DNA of 64,000 nucleotides from Nautilus pompilius (lineage: Eukaryota; Mollusca; Cephalopoda; Nautilida; Nautilidae). The stretch covers positions 62,001 to 126,000 of the forward strand of contig JACATO010000039.1 in the NCBI GenBank assembly GCA_018389105.1. The letters are read 5' to 3'. Shown one piece after another: positions 19,701-30,800 of this stretch (position 1 is the stretch's first letter; each line of letters starts with the position of its first letter). The position numbers were made by a program, and so were the translations under genes. The notes beneath the pieces were generated by a model. The model saw only the letters and a list, made by a program, of their open reading frames with translations, made no database searches and was not told the DNA's origin.

Positions 19701-21040
19701 TGTATTTATAATTTTGTGTGGATGTGGTTGTTTTTACAATGGAGTTTCTTCTGCATTCTACCTACAGTTTGAATCTTGGCACACTCAATTTTTACCTCTT
19801 TGGACCCTTGAAAGATCTTCTCCAAAGTGGAAGATTTACCTGATTTTTTGTTTGGAAATAAAGTGTTGGCTACTATTTGTCTATCTTCAGTTCAGCTGCT
19901 GTTGGTTGGGTGAAAAAAAAAGCTTAACGCTAATGATTATTTGCTATGATTTTGATTTCAGGTAAATTTGAACCTCCAATTTTCCATCCAAATGTCTATC
20001 CATCTGGAACAGTGTGCCTATCCTTGCTGGATGAGGAAAAAGACTGGCGGCCAGCAGTGACGATCAAACAGGTTAGTAGTGTATAATGGAAAATAGCTTT
20101 ACTTAATGCATGCATGCTTAGCCAAAACATGACATGACAAATGAAGTCTTCAGTTATCAGGTAATGCTGATTTAAAAAAAAACAGGGTGATGTAAGTTTG
20201 TTTCCATTCTATTATACTGTGTAAAGCAATTTAAAGAGCCATTTTTGCTATATGATTGAGTAAACTGAGGCCTCTTATATGATTAGTCCATTCAAAGCCC
20301 CCCCCTCTCTTTCTCTTCAAGAATTTCACTTTTTGTGGGGGAGAAATTTCAAAAACTAAAATCTTTCTTGTGAAGGGGCTTTTTTTTTTTGTCAAATTCT
20401 GAGCCGTTTTTCATTCACTTGGTGCAAAATTGAATTATTGTAAAATCTTATAAGAGCCAATCAGTTACATAATTTGGCAAAACAACATAATCAAGGTATC
20501 TATTGTCTTGTAACTTTTGGTGTTTCCAGTAACAAAAAACCATACAGTTAATTAGTTTGTGTAGTCAGCAATTAGTTAAGAAAAAAGAATGATCGTTCTT
20601 GTCAATTCTATTTGGAAAATAAAATGATTTGGCAAAATTTTGTCGATATCTGCTGTGATATTTTAAATTCATATTGCCTGGCAATGCATTTAGTAGTGTT
20701 TGTCATTTCTTTGTTAGATATTACTTGGAATTCAAGAACTCCTGAATGAACCAAACATAAAAGATCCTGCCCAAGCTGAAGCCTACACTATTTACTGGTA
20801 AGAAATGGTTAAACTTTTTAAAGACTAAACCAGCTCATAAGCAATTATTTTTGGACTCTGCTTGGTCACAGGCACTGTTTTCATTCTGCTCAGCTGCAAC
20901 TGCCCAAAGTACTAATAAACTGAAATTCTCATATTTTAACCATGATATAATAATTTTTCTCTCTTTTTTTTAGCCAAAACAGAACAGAATATGAAAAGAA
21001 AGTACGAGCTCAGGCCCTTCATTGCAAAGAAGATTCTTAA
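10731..21040 (+). CDS. UBE2I: UBE2I / UBC9, SUMO-conjugating E2 enzyme
   Basis: UBC9 is the single E2 that accepts SUMO from the SAE1/UBA2 E1 on its catalytic cysteine and passes it to target lysines, mostly in the nucleus. The exon starting at 10731 has 10 untranslated bases and then ATG at 10741. Coding segments: 10741-10806, 13520-13603, 14263-14335, 19962-20071, 20718-20797, 20974-21040. All have GT-AG ends and matching phases, giving 159 residues (human 158). The N-terminus [20 protein letters not shown] is nearly invariant in the family. Active-site Cys93 sits in PSGTVCLS, and the HPNVYPSG motif and the SUMO-E2 insert ([13 protein letters not shown]) are present. The last residues (ALHCKEDS) differ from the usual KKFAPS tail. 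Transcription probably starts about 5 kb upstream near 5516. Intron 4 (14336-19961) is the longest internal intron and is full of transposon remains. Confidence 0.97.
11845..13082 (-). mobile_element. mariner-like element with both terminal repeats
   Basis: The element is 1,238 bp, flanked by TA on both sides (11843-11844 and 13083-13084), and sits in intron 2 of UBE2I. Its ends are perfect inverted repeats over at least 22 bp, starting CGAGGTCTGTCGAAAAAGT. The minus strand encodes a broken mariner transposase. Visible parts are an HTH-containing N-terminal region ([25 protein letters not shown]), the first catalytic aspartate motif ([18 protein letters not shown]), and the C-terminal block [18 protein letters not shown] with the second and third acidic residues in the D,D34D arrangement. 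Frameshifts separate these blocks, so the copy is inactive. Length and TA duplication fit the family. Confidence 0.9.
11900..13040 (-). pseudogene. mariner transposase pseudogene
   Basis: Three open segments on the minus strand (13043-12537, 12580-12371, 12182-11958) together cover most of a roughly 340-residue SETMAR/Mos1-type transposase. They are in different frames, so at least two indels broke the gene. The order is N-terminal HTH, then the DDE core, then the C-terminal [11 protein letters not shown] segment, as in mariners of other invertebrates. It would cut and paste DNA at TA sites if intact. No host function is suggested. Confidence 0.85.
15666..16261 (+). mobile_element. non-autonomous Tigger/pogo element (596 bp MITE)
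   Basis: The ends read CAGTTGACCCCCGC and, inverted, CAGTTGTCCCCCGG, flanked by TA at 15664-15665 and 16262-16263. The interior is nearly the same as the outer parts of the longer element at 57553-58728, including the block around 15840-16080, but lacks its coding middle. It is therefore a deletion derivative mobilised by a Tigger-type transposase elsewhere. It lies in intron 4 of UBE2I. Confidence 0.85.
17700..18160 (+). pseudogene. MULE transposase C-terminal relic
   Basis: The plus-strand translation around 17910-18160, with frame changes, gives [16 protein letters not shown], then [21 protein letters not shown] and [12 protein letters not shown]. This order (an ALAF/LP segment, a two-aromatic YxxxYIG-like segment, then FPxxxWn) is the C-terminal part of Mutator-like transposases of the FLYWCH type. 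The usual NNxxEGWH motif survives only as a worn CAEGHIK-like stretch. The first catalytic half was not recognised. This is a fossil inside intron 4 of UBE2I. Confidence 0.55.
18959..19702 (+). mobile_element. non-autonomous Tigger/pogo-like element (744 bp)
   Basis: Its inverted ends share CAGTAGAACCTACGTTTTAC with TA on both sides (18957-18958, 19703-19704). Extra copies of the ACGTTTTACGT-type subrepeat lie just inside. An ATG at 19546 opens a frame starting [19 protein letters not shown], the N-terminal helix-turn-helix start of a Tigger/pogo transposase. After about 27 residues this runs straight into the right terminal repeat. Everything else has been deleted, so it depends on a transposase supplied elsewhere. 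It is unrelated at the ends to the 15666-16261 copy. Confidence 0.85.
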
Positions 21041-21200
21041 TCCCACTGTGGCAGCTAACTGACATCTCTACATCACACATTTTTGTTCATTCCAAATAAT
21101 GCATGTTCATGTGTTAGGACCGTCGCCAGAACTTTACTGGGGAAATCTCAAATATCTGACAGGTTTACATAATAAACTAGTCTTTTACAATAAACTATTC
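21041..21200 (+). terminator. UBE2I 3' UTR with candidate poly(A) signals
   Basis: Two AATAAA hexamers follow the UBE2I stop codon, at 21171-21176 and 21189-21194, about 130-155 bases downstream. Further AATAAA-like sites occur near 21720 and 21815, so a longer 3' UTR is also possible. This is a signal-based assignment only. Confidence 0.5.
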
Positions 21201-24200
21201 ATCATTACCCCATGGTTTTGTTTTTGTGATGTGCACATTTGTATAATTGAACACACTTAACATTTGTGCACTTGCCCTTCTGATAATGGAAAAAGGGTAG
21301 AAATCTTTTTATTTAACTGACATTCATATAGGTTGTAATGTAATTTCTATACCTGCTTTAAATAGCTGAAATGTATTTGTGGTAGCATAATAGTAGGCAG
21401 AGGTATATTCAAAATCAAACCTTTATAAATTTTATTTTGAAGTGCAGTTAGCAAAATTTTTTCTTGTATTATATATAAGCTGACAAAACTGGGGTGTGTT
21501 GTTTCAACATTTAAGTTTCTTTTTTTTAAATAAGGCTATGTAGAAGAGTGCATGTTAAACTGTGTTACCTACATTTAAAACCGATGGCAAAACATTTGTT
21601 TTCAGAAAAATATTGCAGAAATTTGATTAGAAAATACAAGTGCTACTTGATTTGTTTTATCCATCTTCCTGTTGGTTTTTTTTCTTCTTTCATATACTTG
21701 ACAATCTAATACACTTATGTAATAAATAATATTTGGTAAGTCTTCTGCTAAATGGAAAAAAAAAAATTAAGTGAAGCTAAATAGAAACTGCTTTGTAAAC
21801 CAATGGATGCATAAATAAAATCCAAGTTTTTTCCTATTAAACTATTTTTTTTCAACATTTAAATTTACGTTGGTGTACATACATAAAAAAGGGGCAGCAC
21901 CACCTAGCATGTTTCCTTGTAAAACTTATTTCCTGGATTATTGTCACAAACTGCATACCATCTGAAGATAACAGTATACAGTTCACCTTAATACATAAGA
22001 AAATTGTGTAATGTTAAATCTCTCTTAAGCCAACAGATTTGGTTCTTTTCTCTGACATCTATGCAACTGATAAAAATTTTAACCAATGGAAAAGTGGCTC
22101 TAGACATCTTTGTGGAAAACTTTTCACTATAAAAAGGTCTAGTGTGTTCTGGAGGTGCTCATTTTGCCATCAGGAGCACGATTATTGTCACTCGCTGCTG
22201 AAGGGAATTCTGCCAGGAAGTGCAACGTAACAGAAACCACCCAGTATGGTCTCACATGGATGCCTTTTGTAAGTTGGGGGGTTGACTTCAGTGGTGATGT
22301 GACAGGATTTGTATACTTTGCAGCTTTCTCTTGAAGCAATGGGTGAGACTGGACCATGCATGACTGGTAACAGGCTAAAAGATGAGCAGGTGTATTGTTT
22401 CCACATTTAAGCCATTGGATTAGGGTGAGAGTGTGGACTTTGTTGAAGGCATGACTGCACCAAAAATATATTTCTTTGCAACACTGATGGTTCCAGTGAC
22501 ATTGTTGCCATTAAGATGTGTTGAAGACCACAAGATGCAGCATCTGATCTGGCCCACAGACTTGTTAACCCAAATGAGAGCATAGGAACTTTCAAAGAAA
22601 GAAACTAAACTGTTATAGTAATAATCCATGCTATATATGCCAGTATGGCCAATAAAGTAATGAGCTTTAAAAAGTTTTCTATAGGTGCTTTTGCTTGTTT
22701 TAAATTTTGCACTGCCTCCAGAACTGTTAAATTAGCATCAGGCTATTTCAGTACAAATTCATAGCAGATATTTTTCTGTAACTTTGCATTTATATCAAGG
22801 AAAACTTGCTGAAATTTGATGCCCTTAGCAGACTAGGTGAGGAAATATACAAAACTATCTCAAAATTTGCATTATTTTTTCCCCTTTTAATGCCAGTATG
22901 TAAGAAAAAAAAAGCACTATAGAACAGACTAGATCATAGGCTATTTTCCTAAAAATTGTGGTTTTCATTTCATAATTTTGTTTAAAAGCAATCACTCTAG
23001 TGTTCACTGCATAGGAAATTGGAAATTAACTATTGATAAGGACAAAGTTGTGAAAATTAAGTATTTAAACTATCCTATAGTCTCCTGCAGTGTCTAGAAG
23101 TTTAGCTAGCAATGTTGTATTAAGTTATAAATTTTTTTTTTTTTTAAATGGTGGTCAAACAAGATATAAATGAACATTATCAACTTGTAAACTGAAATCA
23201 CTGCATGTTGTTTTTTTCAATTACCTCAGTTGATTGCTGTTTGTTTCTTATTTTTGCTAATTAAATTGTGTTCAGGTACATTGACTCCATTCATTCACAA
23301 TAAGGGTGCAGGCAGCAGAATTTTCATATTATAGATCACACTCATGGATATAGTAGTAAATCTTTATACTAGCCAGTTTTGATAATAGTATACTGTGCAC
23401 ATGTGCATGCACACTAATTCTGAATCCTTCAAGTAAACTAAAATAGCAGTAAAATGTTTTCTACTTGTAGATAAGTTATTGGTGATATTAAAAATAAAAT
23501 AGTTCAAGCATTTCTCATCATCTTTGGTAGTAGTAATCAGTGAACCTATCATCAAGATTCAGTGCTATGGGAAAATATTAACTTTTCAGGATCTTTTTTT
23601 TTTTAAAAAACAAGTAGTTTGAACTGTTTTTGAACCATCTGCCAAAAAAGTTGGCTCAGTTGCACATAAATGAACTCACAGCAGAGAAAGATCACTAAAA
23701 CAGACTCACTAGTGAAAAAGTGATGGAAAATAGCTGAACCAACTTGCTTTCTACATCCTTTTATGTATGAGGTGTGATTAAAAAGTTTTCAGACTGAATG
23801 TATTGTACTAATACTATTTACAGGCATCACCTTCTGCAAGTTTTCACTTATTCCAGTGATTCTGAAAGCAACTCTTGTAATATTCTTTCAGAATCCAGTG
23901 TAATAAATGGTCATATGATCAAAGCTTCATTCTGAGGAAGAGAGAAAAAATCATGGGGGATGTGCATTAGCTCAAAACTGATGCATGGAGAATGATGTAA
24001 CATACACATTTTGGTTTCCACTTCTCACTGTAGTCTGCAAACCTTTGTAGGAATTGCAAAACAGTTACAAAGAATGCTTGGTTCACAATCCTACTGTTTG
24101 GGTCAAAGAATTTTATCAGATTGTCTTCACTTTCAAGCTCACCAGCACTTGTTTCTTTAACCTAGTTAGTAATAGTGTCTTATGGATTATTTGCTGCTCG

Positions 24201-24870
24201 TTTTTAGCATTCTGCTCATCAGTAAGATATGAAACACTTGGAAGAGACAATTTGCATTCACTAAATCTCCTGTAATACCTGATTGATATGCACCATAGGA
24301 GGAAATCATTCAAATGCAGCTTTGGATAGTGCTGTATAACCATTTAATGTTTTGGTGGCTGTTTTCCTTAACTTTCATGTGTACACGTCTGTCTGCTCCA
24401 GGTATAAAACTTAAGTGATTAGCACAACTATGGGTGCATCTGGATACTACGTATCAAATTCCAGTGATTGGTGTTGCGGGAATCTTTTGATCATACCTCA
24501 TATTTATGAAACTTTTACTGTCAGACATTTGCATAATAAAACAAACAGGTAGTCAGTCAAAAATAATTTGTAAAAAAAATTAATATGGCAACTTAAAATT
24601 TCTGTGTACTGTCAACAGTAAAACCTAGATCTTTCTTTTGTTATTGGCATCATCTACTACAATTATTTAGCTTGGTCCAGGCATCATAATAGAATTAATG
24701 TCTGGCATTAAAAAGCTAGTAGAAGGGGGGGAGCTGTTTTTTTTCTCTCCATAATCATAATGTTTGGTAAAATGCAAAATAAGGAAACATGATTGAAGAA
24801 AAATGTTGAATGTCAGTATGTTCATGGAATACATAATGTATGTACATTTAAAGATGTTGATCTTTGGTTG
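21200..24870. other. UBE2I-E4F1 tail-to-tail intergenic region
   Basis: The stop codons of UBE2I (21040, plus) and E4F1 (24871, minus) face each other across 3.8 kb. Both 3' UTRs must lie here. The region contains a 733 bp mariner derivative at 23768-24500. No other coding similarity was recognised, and the small open frames at 22000-22630 show no conserved motif. No AATAAA was found close to the E4F1 stop on the minus strand. Confidence 0.6.
23768..24500. mobile_element. short mariner-type element (733 bp)
   Basis: Imperfect inverted ends, TGAGGTGTGATTAAAAAGTT on the left and TGAGGTATGATCAAAAGATT (minus strand) on the right, are flanked by TA at 23766-23767 and 24501-24502. Ends reading GAGGTGTGATnAAAAAGT are typical of mariner elements. 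The interior has only short frames without a recognisable catalytic motif. It is about half the length of a full mariner, so it is a decayed deletion derivative. It differs from the mariner at 11845-13082. Confidence 0.7.
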
Positions 24871-27800
24871 TCATTCTTTTTCACTACTATCAATAAGTAC
24901 TTCCTCAGCTGCTGTAAGATTAGGGGACGAGGATTCTGTCTGTTCAACAACATTAGCCACAATCATTGCTCGCTGTATTGCATCTACTCCAGGCTGGTCA
25001 GGTGCCATGGCAATGGCTCTTATTTCATTTTCTTCAGGCATAATGGCTAATGTATGAATGTCATCACAGTCAGCACTGGAGGCAATCTGGCTCTGCATCA
25101 CAGCAACTGAAGTAGTAGAATCTAACAGATGTACATTGTCTTCCCTTGACTCACTAACAACAACATATGATGCTGGCTCATCTGGAACATCTGTAGTACC
25201 AAGGATTGCTGACTCCACCACAGAGCTGTCAGTAATTATCTCAACATTCTGAACTACATCAGCTGCCATATCTGTGTGGACCACAACATATTCAGCAGCC
25301 TGAGGAAAAGAAAATTCAGCTAGTTACTCAAAAATCATTCAGTGGGAATAATTACATAAAGTAAAACCATTTACTTACTTGTAGCAACCTCTTTGAAATG
25401 GTTATTCACTTTTTAAAGATATTTGTATTGAATTAGTATGGTTGAAAATAAAGAGTTTGATGCCTTTGTTAGAATGAAATTTTTCAGGTTGTACAGTGCA
25501 AGCCATGTGACTATTATAAAGGCACTGAAAAAATTATTTATCTAATGTAATGATTTATGTTTACCCTTTCGCATCAAATAAATAATTTACCTCTTCACAT
25601 GGTTCAGGCTCTCCTGTTTCTGATAAAATATATTGTTGAGTATCAGCCACAACTGATGAAAATTCTGCCAACAGAGTAGGGTAGGTGCTCTTATCTCTGA
25701 GGTCAACATCTTTGGTATCCAACTGTTTTGTGCATGGAACTACAAGAGAGAAGCATAAATAATAGTAATGGACTTTATCTCAACCATATGTGCAATCCAC
25801 CTATTTTAGGACAGTCAGTTTACAATAGTGTATGTCTGCGTCCATACCTTTGGCTTTCAAGTGTCTGTTAAGTGTCCCATGCTCAGCAAATCCCCTACCA
25901 CAGTATTTACAGTGAAATGGACGTTCTCCAGTATGCATGCGAATGTGCCGCTGTAAGGATCCTTTTTCTCTGAAATGTCTGTGGCAATATTTACACTCAT
26001 ATGGTAGGACATCTGTATGGATACGATGATGAACTTTTAAAGCATTCTGAAAATATTTAGTCATGTTGTTATCAATCTATCTGTCATTGCTAAGGATGTT
26101 TTAGGAAATAAATTGTTTTACTATTCTGCATTTGAATCTTTTAAAGAAAGATACCTAAACAGATACAAATTGCTAGCAATTTAGTTTAATATATTATACC
26201 AAAAAATTTTTCACAATATATAAAAAAAAAATAATATTAAAATTACATTCTAATTTTGGTTACAAAAACTTAAGTTTTGTTTTTAACATGAGACCAGGAA
26301 ACAATTACTCACTGAGAATGCCTAAAAGGTTAATTCAGGTTAAAGACATTGCATGAAACTAAATTAAATGTTTAAAAAAGGAATATTTTTAAATTTCCAG
26401 GTTTAGAGATATCAGTAAACTTAACTTTTCATGAATGATTTCTCTAGGCATATTTTAAATATTTTTGGCATAATAGCCCTCCTCCACCCACAGATACACC
26501 ATAAAACAATTCCAGTATCCTCATTCAGGAAATTGTAATCTTTCTTCATTAATGAAATTTCAGAAGAGTTAAATTAAAGGGAAATTTAACATTCGTAGAT
26601 AACTTTCATTTACAATGCAGATGAGAAATTATTAGATGAGTTACATACTGCTGTTTTAAAAGTTTTATCACAAACTGCACATGGAAATGGTCTCATGCCA
26701 CTGTGAATTTTCAGGTGTTCGCGGACATGGGAAATTCTCTTGAATAGTTTCCCACATTCTCCACATTTATAGTTCCTTTCATCTGAATGTGTACTCATAT
26801 GTTTGTTTAGAATGTCTTTTGTAGTAAAAGTCTTATCACAATCCAAACACTTGTGAGGTCTTTCTCCTGAAATGATAACCAACATCCATTTATAGGTTTA
26901 TTTTTTTTTTAAAAAAATCAGATATCCATGAAATTTAAGGCATTTTCAGAGACATAATTTTGACAATTTTTTTTACAATAATTTTTATGAGCTAAAAATA
27001 TGAGATGGATTCAAAATAAATAAATGTTAATAAATATTTCTTCCTAACAACTGATAAATTTTATACAAACAGCATCTACAAAATTATAGCTTTAACATTT
27101 AGACAACTCTCTTTAATTTAATCCAACTTTGTTTTTAAAGACTTTAGTCAATGTCATAGTATAAATACTTTATACAGTAGAACCTGACCAATTGAACACC
27201 TCTGATAACTGAAGGCAAAAAAGCACATAACAATATAAGTATTATGGTATATGGCTTGCCTGAATAAAAAGATCTGTCACTGTATACAATGCACAAATGC
27301 TGTTTTTGTGAATTTTCAAAATTTGCATGTGTTGCTTGAGTCATTCAAAAAGCAGATTAAAATTTTACAAAACATTACTTAAGGAGATGGTTACTTTTCC
27401 CATTTGGTCAAGTGTATGTTCACCAAGTAGTTTTGAGTAATAATGCCTAAACTAAGTGATCTTGAGACAGGACTGCTGCAAGCAGATAAGACACCAAGGC
27501 CATAAAAATGTCACCATACTACCAATGTTCAGCTGCAGGGGAGGCATATGGAGATGAGTTCCACTCACAACTGCATGCATGCCAGACAACCAGACAACCT
27601 AGATGAAAACTACTGCACAGACTGCTACATCTGCAAACACCTAAAGAACAGGTTCCTGCCTGCAATAGTTGTGGCACATTGCACCCAGATATTGTGCATA
27701 ACTGCTTACATGAGATAAAGTTGTCTGAAAGATATCCAAATGTTGGACCCATTCTTTCACTAGGTACTGCACCTTGTGATTTCATTGGGCACAGCAGCAA

Positions 27801-30800
27801 AAGTGATTGTCTCAACAAACATGGAGTGTGCTACATGACAATGGGAAAGTAAGGGTTAGTACTGCGAGGTCAGATATCAAGCAGACTGTTGTGTAAACTA
27901 GAGGAATCGATGGGACAGCAAAAGTATAATGGGATGGCCACACTTTACATATTTTTCATGATCCAGTAAATGCAGCTACCTACAGGAATGGCATTCTTCA
28001 AAACAGAGTTGTAACATTTTAGGAAAACCCAAACCTAAACCTCCTGCAGCAGAACAATAATCACCCTCATATTGATCCTTTCAATTCCTGCAAGAACAGT
28101 GAATTGCTTTCTTCAGATATGGCACCATCAAAGCAAACATGGGATGAGTTGGGGCATTGAATTTATGGTCAAGGCCTTGTACACACTCATCAGCAGCTTG
28201 AGGCTACCCTTCACTAATAGTGGTTGTTGATACCACAGGTCTTCTTCAGAAGATTTATGGACTCAATGAAATGACACTGTGCAACTCTCGTGGAAAACTG
28301 AAGAGGACACACTTGGTATTCATGCTCATCAAGAATAGTGGTTAACTGGAAAACTTTATTTTTAATGTATCATCATTTTTCAAGTAATTCCTATCAATAA
28401 AATACTTTTTTTAAATAACACTGTTTACATGCATAAATGACAATGTTTAAGTTAATATACAATTCAAATAGTTTAGATAGGATATTCAAATTTTACATAA
28501 TTCAAAAATTGGCAATGCATTTTAAAAATGATTTAGTACATGTTCATCTTTGCTGTACTTTAGCTTTAAGAACCAATGTAACTCAAGGCTTGAAAGACAG
28601 CAAATCACAATAAATCTGACAATGTTTTGTAGCAGTGATTTCTACAAAAACATATGTACATAACAAAGGAACTTGTTCATTTGAAACAATCATAGATGTA
28701 GTGATTGTGAAGTATATGTAATCTAACTGACTGGCTTGATGGAGATATTGTGGGATGGTGAACTCAAATAAATGAAGAAGTCATAGATGATGTGATAATG
28801 TTGGCAATCAGATAGAGGGTGACGATGATGAAACAAGTGATATATATAGTCATTACAAAGCTAAGGAGGAAGGTGAGGTAGTGCAATTGTTGTTGCTCAA
28901 CTACATGTATAACCTTGTAACTTGTAAATGGGAACAGTGACTCAAGCAACAAAGAGGCCATAAACTTCTGGAATTGTTCAACTGAGCAGTAAAATATGCT
29001 TATAATCAATAACACTTATTTTTAAATGTTTAAAATTTTAGTAAAGTAATATAACCTTCCATGTACGAATGGTAGTTGTAATATGGCACAATATTCATTA
29101 ACACTTACTTTATTTTTTTAAAGACAGACTCTCAATATTCTAAATATTTTGATTTTCAAACATCCCCTGGCCCCATTTCAAATTAAATTCTACTGTATTT
29201 CATTTATATCATATTAACCATTTTCCACAAGAACATTCTTGTCAATAAATTTCCAATGCAAGCTAATTTTAAAATTATCTCACTTTTCAGGAAGCAGGAA
29301 GTAACATTTCAGTACCACAAAATTTAGGTTGGATGCATAATTTATAAAAATCATAGAAAAAGCTAAATTATTATAAGAACAATGCCAACCCAGATTAAAT
29401 TCATATTACAGTGGGAATGACCATTTTAAAACATTCTTAAAAACTTCAGATCTGCATACTGACATTTTTTTTTAACACTTATAAATTTCAAAGGATTAAA
29501 AGAATGGGAAATAAGCCAGTTAGTTTCTGAACTCACCTGTGTGACTTCTAAGATGTAGCCGCAAGTAAGTGCTTCCTCGAAATGACCGTAGACATACATG
29601 ACATTTATAAAAAGGCCGTCCTCCATTTATGTTGGAGGCTTGCACTTCAGCATCATCCTTCAGTTCTAGCAGCTGTTCAACAGCTATGCGTGCATCTCTG
29701 GAAAAGCAAAGTTAAAAATGGTTAGTCAATTTTGCTGGTATCAGATCTGAACAAGTTTCATACAAAAATCAAAAAAATGTACGTAAAAGGATCTTTATAA
29801 AAAAAAACAAACAATTATCTAAAGTACTTCATGCTTATTTAATTAAAAGACATGTTGAATATGATATACAATTAATTGTTTACTAGCTTACTTAAGTTGA
29901 CCAAAATATGTAAAGAATAGAATGCTACAAATTTGAAACATACCTACAAGTTCTGTATTTGTCCCAAGAATGTTCAACTTCATCTTGAGCATCTAAACTG
30001 TTTGGTGAAACAAGAGCTCTTTCTACACCCTAAAAATGTAATAGTATAAGTATTCCTAGTTTAGCAGACTATGAGGTCAGTAATTTGAAAAAGAAAAATC
30101 TACACGTTGCATAGGTATGCAATCACATGTAGGAACAATGAGAGAATATCAAATTTCTACCAGTTCTAAAAAACAATGCTACCATTAAAGATTAATTTGT
30201 TTATTATTTAATCAAACAATTTCTGGCTCTAGATATTTGCCACCAGAATACATCCTATCCATAAGGTAAAACTACAGAAAATTATTTTATTCCGTACCCA
30301 TTTTCATCCATCAGAGCAGCAATAACAGTCATTTCCAGGCAAATTAGGGTCAGAGACTTAACCAGTAACTAAGTTAGCTTGCATGACTGGTCTTGTCCTT
30401 GACATACATTTTCTAGTGTGTTAGAAGTAATTTCATATTATTTGCTCCATTACAAGTCTAAAATCTTTTTACATAAACATACTTTAAAAAAAAAAAAGAT
30501 TCTCCTTATATTCTATAATGAAACCTACTGTCAGCTCAGTTTTATGCTGATTCAGCATATGCTGGTTCAGTGTGTCACGTTTCTCAGCAACAAAGTGGCA
30601 GAGGCTACATCTGAATGGAGTATCAGCCAGATGAGTGCGTAAATGAACTCTCAGTGCTTCTAGTGAACCAAAATCTTCAATGCAAACCTGAAAATGTCAA
30701 CAGTTTAATGTCATTGCACCCCGAATTAAATAAGGGAGTTTTTTTTTTTAATTATTACTTTTGTCTTGGTTACTGGTTTTTAAACACAATAAATATTAAA

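Larger units (their letters stand above)
14336..19961 (+). other. UBE2I intron 4, transposon nest
   Basis: This 5.6 kb intron holds the two Tigger/pogo derivatives and the MULE relic listed separately. The part at 16450-17200 is somewhat richer in CpG than its surroundings and includes short TG/AG runs near 17050-17080, but no coding or terminal-repeat structure was recognised there. The remainder is AT-rich and unassigned. Confidence 0.6.
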
